Positions 32,530 to 43,100 of a stretch of DNA of 64,000 nucleotides are shown here, piece after piece. Each line of letters begins with the position of its first letter. Position 1 is the stretch's first letter. The notes under the pieces were generated by a model, which saw only the letters and a list, made by a program, of their open reading frames with translations, searched no databases and was not told where the DNA came from. Source of the stretch: a virus; IMG/VR virus record IMGVR_UViG_3300042892_002114, positions 1 through 64,000 of that record; one strand, 5' to 3'. The position numbers were made by a program, and so were the translations under genes.

Positions 32530-33510
32530 TTATTTCAATCTTACAAAACTTCTATTTTTTGGATCAAGTATGCTATTTTTATTAAATTTAATTAAGCGAG
32601 CATCACTGATTCGTACAACAAATTCTTGGTTTTTTGGATTTATTTTAAAAACCATGCCCGTGAGCGAATTGGGTATAGTTTCGCATAAAACGTCATCAAC
32701 ATATACCTCCAACTTATCAGCTCTTGGACTTTTATTTAAATACACAAATGCAATGTCTGTCGTATTTTCTATCTTGAGCACGGTTGAAATACCAACCATG
32801 TCAGTCACAATTCCATCCTCCGCGAACGCACTCATACCATGCTTACTGGTTGCAAAATATTTTTCAATTCCAATATTTTCAAGCATATGAACGTCTCCAA
32901 ATAATTTTTTTCTCTCAACGCTCTTATACAAGAAACTTTCCAGCGTTCCATATGCACCAACTTCTTTGCAGTTAATTATATATTCGTCGGAGGAATTTGA
33001 AAACTTAAATGTATTCTTAAAAAATTCAATTGATGAATAAAATATCGTTGAAACGAACACATAATCAAATTTTAAAAACATTGCTTTTTTATTGTTAGTT
33101 TCAGATATATTTTTTAAATTTTTTAACTTTATAACATCTTGTTCCGAAAATAGACAGTCACCTTCCACATAAACAAATGAATCATATGAATCTTTCGCAA
33201 AATTGACTGCGTTCATTATAGAGCGAAACACTGCATAACTATGATTTTTATGATTTGCAAGTTGGTATATTCTAAAGAAAAACTTGGGATAATCCGCGTA
33301 AAAATTAACATTTGGATTTGATGGTATAAAATCGTTGCGACAATCGTATATAAAATATTTAACCATATTTTGTATTTCTTTACTAACCGGACAGTGCGTA
33401 ACCAACAAAACATCAAAATCGTTATTAACTCTTTCCAAAACGGATTGTAAAACTTGTTCCGTTTTTTGCTCGGATGGGTATGAGCCAACTATCAATAGTT
33501 GTTTTTTCAT
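32530..33510 (-). CDS. Glycosyltransferase-like protein (GT-A type)
   Basis: Residues 1-150 look like a GT-A Rossmann-type domain: QLLIVGSYPSEQKTEQVLQS at the start, FDVLLVTHCPVSKEI, and SFVYVEGDCLFSEQDV, where E-G-D stands in the usual D-x-D position. The C-terminal 80 residues, from about 245, are beta-rich (VYVDDVLCETIPNSLTGMVF) and resemble segments in the other large proteins of this island. No family is assigned with certainty. The ATG overlaps the upstream methyltransferase stop by 4 bases, so it belongs to the same operon. Confidence 0.6.
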   Translation of the reverse strand: MKKQLLIVGSYPSEQKTEQVLQSVLERVNNDFDVLLVTHCPVSKEIQNMVKYFIYDCRNDFIPSNPNVNFYADYPKFFFRIYQLANHKNHSYAVFRSIMNAVNFAKDSYDSFVYVEGDCLFSEQDVIKLKNLKNISETNNKKAMFLKFDYVFVSTIFYSSIEFFKNTFKFSNSSDEYIINCKEVGAYGTLESFLYKSVERKKLFGDVHMLENIGIEKYFATSKHGMSAFAEDGIVTDMVGISTVLKIENTTDIAFVYLNKSPRADKLEVYVDDVLCETIPNSLTGMVFKINPKNQEFVVRISDARLIKFNKNSILDPKNRSFVRLK

Positions 33511-34421
33511 TTTGTCGCGTATATGAATCCAACTGTATCATTTTCTGTACAATGTCTATATTGTACGTTATATCCATTATCTATGAGTTTTTTGGCTATT
33601 GGCTTTGGATCAAAGTGAAACTCAATGAAGAATTGATTTATTCTATCAAAATGTTTTTGGTTTAAATTTTCAATTACTTTAAATTCAGTTCCTTCGATGT
33701 CAAGCTTTAGCAAATTTATATTGTCTTCCATACTTAATATAGAATCTACGCATGTTGTTGGTACATGTATTTTTACAGAATTTTCTACATTCAAAAACTC
33801 ACTTGTACCAACCGATGCTCCAAGTGATATGTTTATATCCATACCAACATCCGACACATTCATACCTTTGTTGAGCAGCGTTATGCTTGCATCTTGACCA
33901 AAGTTTTTTTCCAAGTAAAAGAACGCCAATGGATCTGGGTCTATACTGTATATCTTTCTTGCACCAAAGTGTTTAGAATATAAAGTAAAAAACCCAACGT
34001 TGGCACCAGCATCAACAACTGTACCAGAAACGTCTATATCTTTACACAAATCCCCATAGAAGAAGTCTGCGTATGATGGACCGGTGGGATCAAATGGATC
34101 TGAATGAAATGTGCTGGCAAACCGTTTTGCGTTCTTGTTTACAACAATATTTTGATATTGGATCAGTCGAAAATCTTTGTTATATATTTTTACAACAAAT
34201 CCGGGAAAATTTGGATTATTTATAACAAATGAATTTATTTTTTGGGACAATGGTTGCATCCATAAATTTAAACCGGCCTCCACATCTTGTGTACAAGCAT
34301 AATAAACAGCACCCGTATACAAGTCACCAACAGTGAATATATACTTTGACGTATATTGCAATTTATAGTTAAAATAAACTGCAAAATTTTCTCGGTCTAA
34401 ATATAAGTCGAAAAAAATCAC
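33507..34421 (-). CDS. FkbM-family SAM-dependent methyltransferase
   Basis: After a beta-rich N-terminal part (1-110), the protein has the FkbM motifs. GTVVDAGANVGFFTLYSKHF is the SAM-binding glycine loop, KIYSIDPDPLAFFYLEKNF the acidic strand 2, and NLLKLDIEGTEFKVIENL then FIEFHFD the signature. FkbM enzymes O-methylate sugars and other hydroxyl groups. It probably caps or modifies a glycan made by the neighbouring transferases. Overlaps of 4 bases on each side show a tight operon. The N-terminal 110 residues resemble the extra region in the 850-residue island protein. Confidence 0.85.
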   Translation of the reverse strand: MIFFDLYLDRENFAVYFNYKLQYTSKYIFTVGDLYTGAVYYACTQDVEAGLNLWMQPLSQKINSFVINNPNFPGFVVKIYNKDFRLIQYQNIVVNKNAKRFASTFHSDPFDPTGPSYADFFYGDLCKDIDVSGTVVDAGANVGFFTLYSKHFGARKIYSIDPDPLAFFYLEKNFGQDASITLLNKGMNVSDVGMDINISLGASVGTSEFLNVENSVKIHVPTTCVDSILSMEDNINLLKLDIEGTEFKVIENLNQKHFDRINQFFIEFHFDPKPIAKKLIDNGYNVQYRHCTENDTVGFIYATK

Positions 34422-35236
34422 GATAATAGATATTCCAACGTTCTGTTTGTTTCTCCAGCTTCCTTGAAGCCGTGATATAACAAAACTCTATCTGGATCTT
34501 CAACCGCCTCCCAACTTGAACCAAATGCATCTACGCTGTTCATGAATATTGTATTTTTGGCTTTGCGTTCTTCAACGACCCTCACAGTTTCTAATAGATG
34601 TGTATTTACAAATGCTTGTTTTAGATTTTTATTTGCACCGCGCTTCCATAAGCACACATTGAATGCAGTTTCATCGGCGTATGGAAAATAATCTTTACGA
34701 CGATCCAACAAATATTTGTTCTGGCAGATTGAAGTATATTCTTCAAAGAACTCTTTGCAGTTTGGGTTGAATGCATAAAAACAAGACCAGCAATATCTCA
34801 TGCTTCTGTTTTCCAGTCCATGATATTTCATCAATTTTTGTTCGTTGAAAATAATTTTTACTCCATTAACTTCTTGCCAAATGAATGGATATTCATGTGG
34901 ACCATAACTTGCCATAGGATATGACTCGTTATATTTGTGGTCATTAAAGTTGAAGTTTCGCGAGAACAATACGTCTGTATCCGTGAACAAATAATATTCA
35001 TTTGGAAACATCTGCATTGTAAGCAAAGAAAGCTCGGCTTTATAGAAGTGGAAGGTTGGATATTGTGGCCGATAATCAACCTTTACTTTTTGCAAGTTCT
35101 TGAATTCAAAACTGCTGTCAAATCCGATTGTATAATAAACAATCTTTATATCGTCTGTGATTTTGTTTGTCAAAGACTTGATACAAGAGATTGCTTGATA
35201 TTCGCAGTTCTTATCGCTGTATAGAAATATAACCAT
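34418..35236 (-). CDS. Glycosyltransferase (GT-A, GT8-like)
   Basis: The 272-residue protein has a single GT-A-like domain. MVIFLYSDKNCEYQAISCIK at the N-terminus is the nucleotide-sugar strand. PNEYYLFTDTDVLFSRNF contains the metal-binding D-x-D as Asp-Thr-Asp. YFPYADETAFNVCLWKRG and LLYHGFKEAG give the later acidic and His positions, as in glycogenin-like transferases. It probably adds a hexose in the island's pathway. It overlaps the FkbM gene by 4 bases. The donor sugar cannot be told from sequence. Confidence 0.75.
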   Translation of the reverse strand: MVIFLYSDKNCEYQAISCIKSLTNKITDDIKIVYYTIGFDSSFEFKNLQKVKVDYRPQYPTFHFYKAELSLLTMQMFPNEYYLFTDTDVLFSRNFNFNDHKYNESYPMASYGPHEYPFIWQEVNGVKIIFNEQKLMKYHGLENRSMRYCWSCFYAFNPNCKEFFEEYTSICQNKYLLDRRKDYFPYADETAFNVCLWKRGANKNLKQAFVNTHLLETVRVVEERKAKNTIFMNSVDAFGSSWEAVEDPDRVLLYHGFKEAGETNRTLEYLLS

Positions 35237-35248
35237 AGTTGTGTTTTA

Positions 35249-37801
35249 TTAGAAGGGTTTGAATGTGTACCATTGTCTCCAATATGGCTCGCTAGTGGTT
35301 GAATAGACCTTTAAGTCATTCTTGGCCATAAACTCATTGACGGCTTTTCTGACGCCAAATTTTCCAGCATACACAGGTTCTTTTCCGGAACCTGTCAGCC
35401 AAATATCACCGTCGTCCGGAATATAATCATCGCCACAGAACAACCCACCTTTCTTTACCTTTGGCCACCAAGCTTTCATATCACGCACAACTCCTTCATA
35501 AGAATGATCGGCGTCAATATAAACAAAGTCAAAATGTTCATCTGGAAACATATGAGCACTGGCCGCACTGTCCATGCGAATGATATGAGCACGATTTTGC
35601 CATGGTTTGATGTTCTCACAGGTCTTCACCAAGCAATCGTAATGATACTTATCATCTTGACCGTTCATATCAACATAGCTGCTAAGATGACGCCAAGCAT
35701 CCACTAGATATAGTTGACCTTCGTGCCAACGTTCCAATATTATCTTTGAATACTCTCCTCTGAGTACTCCAATTTCAATTCCTTTTCCGTGTGGAAACAT
35801 ATCATTGACCAATACCGCCAAATCTCGCTTGTCCGGACATCCACGAGCGTCAAGCATTTTTTGCAAATCCGTGTTTCTATCATCAATCTTCACTTCCGAT
35901 TTGGTTGCAAAAATGAACCCACCCTGTGCGTGTAAGCTTTGGACGGTGCAATTGAACCCAGCCGTTTTCAACTGGTTCAATACCAAAGTTGCATCTTTTT
36001 CATAAGTTCTTCCGCCAATGATATGATATTCCATTAGAATATTATCAATCATAGCCAAATCCGAATCATCCATTGAAGCGAACAAATCATATTCAGCGGT
36101 TTCTATGTCCACCTTCATCAAATCAATCTTTTGGATGTTATATTTCGTCACAAACGATTTGAACGATGTTGCATCTACTTTATACGATGTGTCCGAACCA
36201 TTCACATTTGCCACCGATGATACGATGGAATTTTTGCTGTCAACAAAGAATTCAAGTTGACCATCTTTATTGGACATAGCTTTCTCTACAACCACAACTT
36301 CATCTCCAAAAGAATTCTTCAATATTTTCAATGCATCCCTATTTGGTTCAACCGAGTAAACTTTTTGGCATTTTGCCGTGTGTTTTATATATTCTGTCCA
36401 CAGCCCGATATTTGCACCCACGTCAACAACAGTGTTAAATGTCTTTCCGTGTAAATATTTGTCATATATCTTATCAACAAAGAATTCCGTGTAATTCATA
36501 TATGTCGGCTGTGTGTCGTTTTTAAGAATAGATTGATATTTGTTGAATGCGGCGGGCTTTATGCGAAAAGTCTTGGAATCTAGCAATACACCGTTTTGAT
36601 AAAATTCCACCAACAATCCACCAAAGTATGGCTCGGTTTCATAATCAATCACGTGCTTCGGGGTAGGAATAATCCACCATTCCAAATTGGCAGGAAGCTG
36701 TGGATATTCAACAGCCCACACCACAGTGCGAGAATCCAGTTCTTTCACGGAGATGAGTAAATTATCTACGGTTTTATTGGCCGAGAATAGTACCTTGTTG
36801 TCTGTATTGTCGTATTTTACGTTGAAGCGAGTCATAGATTTTTCTGTATATAGGTTTAGGGCTTTTAGTATTTTGTTTAAATTTTCATCCTTGCTATCAT
36901 AATCAAGATATTTGATATTTTCATATTTGTCATACATTCCCATATACACAGGAGAATTATAAATCAACGTTGGTATATTGTATGATATTGCTTCGCGTAT
37001 AACCAATGGACTTGTTTCTTTGTCTCCATTTTCATCCTTGGACACAAACAGAAACAAATCGGCTGCTTGATAAAAATTATCCACATCTTTTCTTTCATTC
37101 CACCATTTGCAGTTGGATGGAAAATCTTTCATCAACGGTTCCCAATAGCTTCTAAAATTGTCTGCTTGATTTCCAATAAAATGAAACTGGATAGGTTGGT
37201 CTTTGAGTATTCTGGCATACTCAATAATTTCTTTTTGGTTTTTTCTTGATGTGAACAAACCAACGTGCACCACATGCTTTTTCTTTGGATCAAGACCCAA
37301 CACTCTCAGTGCTTCTTCTCTTGGCTTTCTGGGGTTGATGAGAATAGGATATTCACAAACTTCGGACGGTACATCAATATCTTTGAGATTTTCTTTTTGA
37401 TATTTGCTCACATATATCAATCGGTCTGGAAAGAATACTTTACCTTTTGGATCAAAGCTGCTGTCATGCGATGTTTCAATGATTTTATATCGTCTATCTT
37501 TGATGTATATCTTTTTGGCAATATCATGGTCCATGAAATATTCTGGCATTTCTTCCAGATGCACAACGTCGGGGTCCAAATCTTTGATTATGTCAACTAT
37601 TTTTGAGCGATCATAGTTCACAGAAATCAACCTGTCTTTGAGAATTTCTTTTATTTTGTTCTTTTGTACTGTGAAACAGCCGTGGTCTGCATACTCAATA
37701 CAATATATCTCGTGGTCTTTGTGCAAGACCTGTATCTTCTTCAACAAAAATTGCGGACAGCCACCCGTCGATAAATGCGGAGTAATATATAAAATTTTCA
37801 T
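35249..37801 (-). CDS. Three-domain fusion: GT4 glycosyltransferase, FkbM methyltransferase, class I methyltransferase
   Basis: Of 850 residues, 1-330 form a GT4 transferase (MKILYITPHLSTGGCPQFLL; KHVVHVGLFTSRKNQKEIIE; SPLVIREAISYNIPTLIYN). Residues 340-430 form a beta-rich insert. Residues 435-640 are FkbM-like (NTVVDVGANIGLWTEYIKHT; KVYSVEPNRDALKILKNSF; DLMKVDIETAEYDLFASM). Residues 650-850 are a second SAM methyltransferase of the Methyltransf_24 type (GKGIEIGVLRGEYSKIILE; DFVYIDADHSYEGVVRDMKA; GGLFCGDDY). It probably extends and methylates the same glycan. It is the first gene of the island, so a promoter is expected in the 192-base gap upstream. Confidence 0.82.
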   Translation of the reverse strand: MKILYITPHLSTGGCPQFLLKKIQVLHKDHEIYCIEYADHGCFTVQKNKIKEILKDRLISVNYDRSKIVDIIKDLDPDVVHLEEMPEYFMDHDIAKKIYIKDRRYKIIETSHDSSFDPKGKVFFPDRLIYVSKYQKENLKDIDVPSEVCEYPILINPRKPREEALRVLGLDPKKKHVVHVGLFTSRKNQKEIIEYARILKDQPIQFHFIGNQADNFRSYWEPLMKDFPSNCKWWNERKDVDNFYQAADLFLFVSKDENGDKETSPLVIREAISYNIPTLIYNSPVYMGMYDKYENIKYLDYDSKDENLNKILKALNLYTEKSMTRFNVKYDNTDNKVLFSANKTVDNLLISVKELDSRTVVWAVEYPQLPANLEWWIIPTPKHVIDYETEPYFGGLLVEFYQNGVLLDSKTFRIKPAAFNKYQSILKNDTQPTYMNYTEFFVDKIYDKYLHGKTFNTVVDVGANIGLWTEYIKHTAKCQKVYSVEPNRDALKILKNSFGDEVVVVEKAMSNKDGQLEFFVDSKNSIVSSVANVNGSDTSYKVDATSFKSFVTKYNIQKIDLMKVDIETAEYDLFASMDDSDLAMIDNILMEYHIIGGRTYEKDATLVLNQLKTAGFNCTVQSLHAQGGFIFATKSEVKIDDRNTDLQKMLDARGCPDKRDLAVLVNDMFPHGKGIEIGVLRGEYSKIILERWHEGQLYLVDAWRHLSSYVDMNGQDDKYHYDCLVKTCENIKPWQNRAHIIRMDSAASAHMFPDEHFDFVYIDADHSYEGVVRDMKAWWPKVKKGGLFCGDDYIPDDGDIWLTGSGKEPVYAGKFGVRKAVNEFMAKNDLKVYSTTSEPYWRQWYTFKPF

Positions 37802-37993
37802 CTTTAGTAGAGTATAACCATTGTTTTATTTGTCAAGCGAAATTTACAAGAATCGCTCGTTCATATATATTGAATACCAAAACAAATTTCAAGTTTTGTA
37901 TTTATATAATTACTTCTTTAGTAATAAAAAATTAATAGTTTATACAGTTCAAAAAGAAAAAGCACCGCTCAGGCACCATTATAGAAACCACCG

Positions 37994-40099
37994 CTACCCA
38001 CCACCGCCAACCAACGTGGTTCCGCTTGGATCAACGAATATTTGTTTTTTTAATGGCAAGAACGTTTGATTATATATAAAAGTATAAGAATCTTCACCAT
38101 ATGCAAGTTGATGGGCACCATCATATAGTTCAGCTTCAATTTCAAACAATTCGTTTCTTAAAGTGGCTTTTATTGGAATCTTTATTTTAAAATTATCCAC
38201 CGAATAATCCAACGCCTGATATGAACACAGGTTGAGTTTTGATATACTCCAAGTACCGGACACAGGAACCAACATTATTGTGCCATATCTTTCTATATCA
38301 GAAAAGAAAGTTGATTTGTATCTTCGACCAGCGCCAAATTTAAATGTACTATCAATTGTGGCAATCTTTATTTTGTCGTCGCCGCTTACAAAATAAACAT
38401 ACAACACCGAAGTGCTGCTGTTTTCAACCGACGGTTTTACGTTTATAGAAAACTCGTACAATGAATTTTGTTTCAATGTGATTGGATTGCTGTCATATAC
38501 AGCACCTTGTATCAAATTTTCTTGAGAATTTGTATATGAAGTCAATTCTGGTGCATTATCAAGTCCCAGATATGATGCAGTTGGATATGATGCAAAATTT
38601 ATAAAAGCATCCGATTTACCATACCAATAAGAATTTGGTAGTAAGGTATAACTTATATACGCCGCAGTTCTACCGACACTTGTATCATCTTTATATATCA
38701 CATAATCAATTTGATTTTCATTTCCTGTGTGAGATACAGTGACACCGTCAATAAACACTTGGTTGGTTTGTGAAAACCCACAACTGCCTTGAACCAGCCA
38801 ATATTTGGAAACATGTGCCGCGTTGTAAAATTCACCGGGATTATTGTACAGTCCATTATCAAATTTGGTTGTTGAAATTAAATTTGTAGGTTTTATTTTT
38901 CCTTCACAAATCAATGTTTTTGTTTCTGGACTATTTAGGCTGCGACCGTAAACTTTATAGCTATTCAGATCTCCACATAATACTCGCAAATTGTTGAAAT
39001 AAATATCCAATATGGATTTTTTGTAGAAAGTGGAACCAGATACAATTGCTCGTGGCAATTCAGTTACAATATTTTTGTGAATAATTTCAAACTCACCATT
39101 ATCAATACTCAATATGTAAAAATTCTTTTTGTGATTAACGGTCTGCTTTGATGGATCATTGCTTGTACCATATCCCTTTATATTTGCCAAGTTATTTTTA
39201 GCATATGAAGAATCTTGATTGGAACGATCTATCAAATCAGACACAGTTGAAAAAGGAATATCTAATAACACCGTTGTGTCATTTACTACGCTGTCAATTT
39301 TTGCTATAAAATCGGTAGAAATCAATCCTTCGTATTGTATTTGGTTGTTTGTATAATTGGTATATGTAAATTTCTTTACGGTTGGACTCTTGATACGAAC
39401 TTGTTCACCTTCCATGGATGAACTGAATTTTGATCCACCTTTCCAATATAATTGATAAATTGGCTTGTCGTATTGATAATCATAATCACCATCCGAGTTA
39501 TTTTTTGGAAATACGGCAATTGATGAAAATGAACCGGACGATATACAATAGGAAGATGTTGGATATATTGGACAATCATATATTTCTGATGAAACTTCAA
39601 TATATGGAGAATCAAAGAATCTTACTTCAGTGTCTGTCTTTTTAGTTGGATCAATCAATATATTGCTAGACCATAATATATTTACTTTTGTCAGCGGGGT
39701 GGGCGACGGAGCTTGAATCAGTGGAAGGCGCTGATTTTTATCTATTTTATATCCATTGTTCTTAAAGTAAGCAATTATTCCGGTATAATCTCCAGTATCA
39801 AGTCCAATCGAACGTATTTCCAACCTACCAATGCCAGTTGGTGTGGTTGATGGAATATTAACATAATACAACCTACCAGAATCAGTAACTTCACTGTATT
39901 TTGCGTCAGTTGGACGTATAATACCAGAAGATAATATATTACCATCCACATCATATGCAGATAATGTAATATCCGAATCTGGAACAACCAAGTTAGTCGG
40001 ATTTACAATGAATGAATTTTTTCCAGATTTGAGCGTATCCTTAAAGTCGGATAAAATAAAATATGTATTCTGCGAGTTGCTATCCGGTACTGTGTCCAT
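37994..40099 (-). CDS. Probable tail-surface structural protein
   Basis: The 701 residues are predicted all-beta, rich in Ser, Thr, Asn and Tyr, with no catalytic motif I recognise. Phrases such as SSGSFSSIAVFPKNNSDGDY, YWKGGSKFSSSMEGEQVRIK and YTNSQENLIQGAVYDSNPI are typical of large tail and fibre proteins in marine myoviruses. The C-terminus is a bare Gly tail (DPSGTTLVGGGG). Residues 530-650 could be a jelly-roll carbohydrate-binding domain (LYEFSINVKPSVENSSTSVL). It lies between the recombination nuclease gene and the glycan island. I infer an adsorption or decoration role. The start codon sits in a hairpin. Confidence 0.55.
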   Translation of the reverse strand: MDTVPDSNSQNTYFILSDFKDTLKSGKNSFIVNPTNLVVPDSDITLSAYDVDGNILSSGIIRPTDAKYSEVTDSGRLYYVNIPSTTPTGIGRLEIRSIGLDTGDYTGIIAYFKNNGYKIDKNQRLPLIQAPSPTPLTKVNILWSSNILIDPTKKTDTEVRFFDSPYIEVSSEIYDCPIYPTSSYCISSGSFSSIAVFPKNNSDGDYDYQYDKPIYQLYWKGGSKFSSSMEGEQVRIKSPTVKKFTYTNYTNNQIQYEGLISTDFIAKIDSVVNDTTVLLDIPFSTVSDLIDRSNQDSSYAKNNLANIKGYGTSNDPSKQTVNHKKNFYILSIDNGEFEIIHKNIVTELPRAIVSGSTFYKKSILDIYFNNLRVLCGDLNSYKVYGRSLNSPETKTLICEGKIKPTNLISTTKFDNGLYNNPGEFYNAAHVSKYWLVQGSCGFSQTNQVFIDGVTVSHTGNENQIDYVIYKDDTSVGRTAAYISYTLLPNSYWYGKSDAFINFASYPTASYLGLDNAPELTSYTNSQENLIQGAVYDSNPITLKQNSLYEFSINVKPSVENSSTSVLYVYFVSGDDKIKIATIDSTFKFGAGRRYKSTFFSDIERYGTIMLVPVSGTWSISKLNLCSYQALDYSVDNFKIKIPIKATLRNELFEIEAELYDGAHQLAYGEDSYTFIYNQTFLPLKKQIFVDPSGTTLVGGGG

Positions 40100-40120
40100 A
40101 GGTTGTATATACGCCTATGG
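40096..40120 (-). promoter_or_regulatory. Hairpin that contains the start codon of the 701-residue tail protein
   Basis: CCATAGG and CCTATGG are exact 7-base inverted repeats around an 11-base loop. On the mRNA the second arm carries the ATG, so pairing would hide the start. A GATAAATA/TATTTATC box begins at 40120. Such a stem could lower translation or act as a heat- or protein-sensitive switch; that is inference. Confidence 0.4.
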
Positions 40121-40144
40121 ATAAATATGACTCAGACGTTGTTA

Positions 40145-43100
40145 TCAAACGTGATTTATATGTGAAAATCCATCAATCTTCCTGATTTCCAGTTGTTTGT
40201 CTACCATGTCTCGCATTGCGTCAATATGACTTATTATTATAATAAAATCAAAATGGGGCTTCAGATAATTAAATAACGAATGTAACATCGGAAAATTGGA
40301 TGCATCCAACGCAGATACCCCTTCGTCAACTACCAAAAAGTTGGAACGCGGTAGATTGCTGATGTTGATCAAGGATACTCTCAAAGCCAAAGCACTAACA
40401 AACTTTTCCATACCAGAGCATAGTTCCAATGGCCATTTTTTGTCATCATATTTGATATATACATTGACATTCTTGCCATCTGTTTCAATACTCATACTAA
40501 ACTCAACCATTTGAGATAATATATTATTTACTTCTTGTTCAATTCTTGGAATGGCATCTGAAATAATTTTATATGGTACGCCATCTTTACCAATTGAAGT
40601 TAGATAATATTGATAAGCAGCAAGCTCGTTTTCATACTCTTCTACTTTTTTGATTTGTTCTTCGATATTTTTTATTTGGTCTGTCAATGACACTTTGCGG
40701 CTATACGCATCCACATATTCTCGCTCAATATTCTTTAGTTTTGATGTTATAGTAGCAACATCATTTTTCAAATCGTAAACAGATGATTCAACCAGTTTGT
40801 TGCTTTCTACAATTTCTTTGGACTTTTCATACAACTCAACCAGATTGTCAATATCAACTATTCTATTAGAGTTTTTAGAAATTAAATTATTGAGATTGGA
40901 TTTTTCCAGTTCTTTCTTGGAAATGAATGCTGTGAGTGTATTGATAGTTTCTTTGAGCAGCACACTTTGTTCATATTGAGCCACAAATGGTTCAACTTCT
41001 ATAATCTGTGTTTTGATGGTTGATATGGCATCAAACAGTTCTCTTGCATCAGTTTTGTCGGATTCCAAACTATCTTTAGCAGATATAGCATCTTTTACAA
41101 ACGCATTATCACAGCAATATTCACAATTTGGATCATATTTGTGGTTGGATAGATGTTCTATTTTCTTGAGTTTTTCTTTGACCACGAGCTTAAATTTTTC
41201 CAATTCTTGCTCAAGACGAGTTTTTTGACGAACAAAACTTGCATGCTTGTCCGATTTTTCTTTTAGATCATCTGGAAATGCAGATAGTTTATTGGAAGCA
41301 TCCACATATTCTTTTTTCTTTGACTCTGTGTTTGTGTCAATAACCGAAATAGCATCAACAGATTGACTATTTTTTGTTTCTAAAGTTTCGCGCTCTTTTT
41401 TTAGAGCAAATACATTTGTTGGCACATTTTCAAGTTTTATAATCTTGGCTTGTTGTTCAACGATTTTATTATCAAGTTCATTCTTCTTTGATGAATATTG
41501 ATCGCGTTGACCAGTCAAATCAATAAGTTTGGACTCTGCCAATCCCAAATCATTTTTATTGGACTCAATCTTGACTTGATTGTTTTCTTTGTTGAATGAC
41601 TTGATGGCACCTGTTAGTTCTTTTAGTTTGTCATTGCCCTTGGCCACAAGTTTATCAAACACATTTAGACCAATGAACTGACACAACAAATCCTTGCGTT
41701 CAGTTTGACCCATTTCAACAAACGACCCTTGATTGCCTTGTAATGCAAGTGAAGTTAGTACAAAGTCATCATAATCGCCGATATAATCACGAATGATTTC
41801 ATTTGTGCTTCTGCGAGCTTCACTGTTGAGGCTAATCTTTTCGTCTTTCTCCATCTTATAGAAGTTTACATCAACTTTTACATTGCCTTTTTTATCTCTG
41901 ATGCCTTTGCGCTCAATGATATATTGAATATCATTTATCTCAAATGTGAACTTGCCATGAAAAGACATTTTTTGTGAGTTCATCACATGAGTTGCTTTGA
42001 ATGCTCTGGCACTTTTATCAAATGCTGTAAAGCATAATGCGTCCATCAATGATGATTTTCCGCTCGCATTATTTGCGAACAAACCATACACATCTTCCAG
42101 TTTAGTAAAGTCAATCACATTGTTTTCACCATAACTAAACATATTACTGAACTCAAACTTGATTGGCTTCCAACGAATGTTGCGTGAAGTGTCATCTTTG
42201 CTCAAATCAGCATTGAGGTCTTTGTTGATTTTATGAACAGACTCAAGTGTGCCATCGTCCATAATATCTGGATATTTAGCTTTGAGTGCTTCACTAATAA
42301 GTTTATTTTGATAATCAACATTGCCAATCTGACTCAAGTTGGCAGCAGCTTGAACACTTACAACTTTAGAAGCATCGTCGCCATCAACTCGCATATAAAT
42401 AATGTCGCTGATTTCATGCGTCTTTTTGATTTCATTTACTACCTTTTTTAGTTCAGTAGCAATAGTTTCTTTGCAACGCACACGAAGTTTTGGCTTCTTG
42501 GGCATTGTGCTTATATCAGTCATCAACTTGCCGTCATCAATATCAATAGTGAAATAACCATAATCATTTGGTATTTCTACATGCTTGTATGCTCTGTTCT
42601 TTATATCCCACAAACAAATGCCGTGACCAAGCAATGCTTCGCCATGATTTTGTTGAATAACCGAACCAGCATAACGAATGATTGGTTTTTCTGATACTGG
42701 ATCGCACATTTGCAGATTTTGTGCCAAATGAATATCACCCAACAATGCCATATCATGACCATCAAACATATCATTCATGATACTCTTGTTGGTTACGGTA
42801 TAACCCACATCAGTCTTGGCGTCAAATACACCACCATGAAATAAAGCAATCTTTGTATCAAACTCCGTCTTGATTTTCTTGGTCACATCTTTCATTTTTA
42901 TAAATGAAGTATGGTCGGTGAAAATAGACATGTTATTTATAAGAATATTAGCAAATGAATACAACTTGCTTTCTTTTAGATAATAAAGATTGTCATGAGC
43001 CAAATTTTCTACAATAGGAGTCAAACTATCCAATCTCGTTGTGTTTGTGAGAAGACAATCATGATTGCCCGCAATAACAATCGTAGGACGCAAATCAGAT

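Noticed and set aside
37802-37993. Terminator or hidden gene in the longest intergenic gap (192 bases)
   Set aside because: It is AT-rich, with only a weak 6-bp stem (37878-37898) and no frame with a credible start. It may hold the glycan island promoter, but I cannot point to it.
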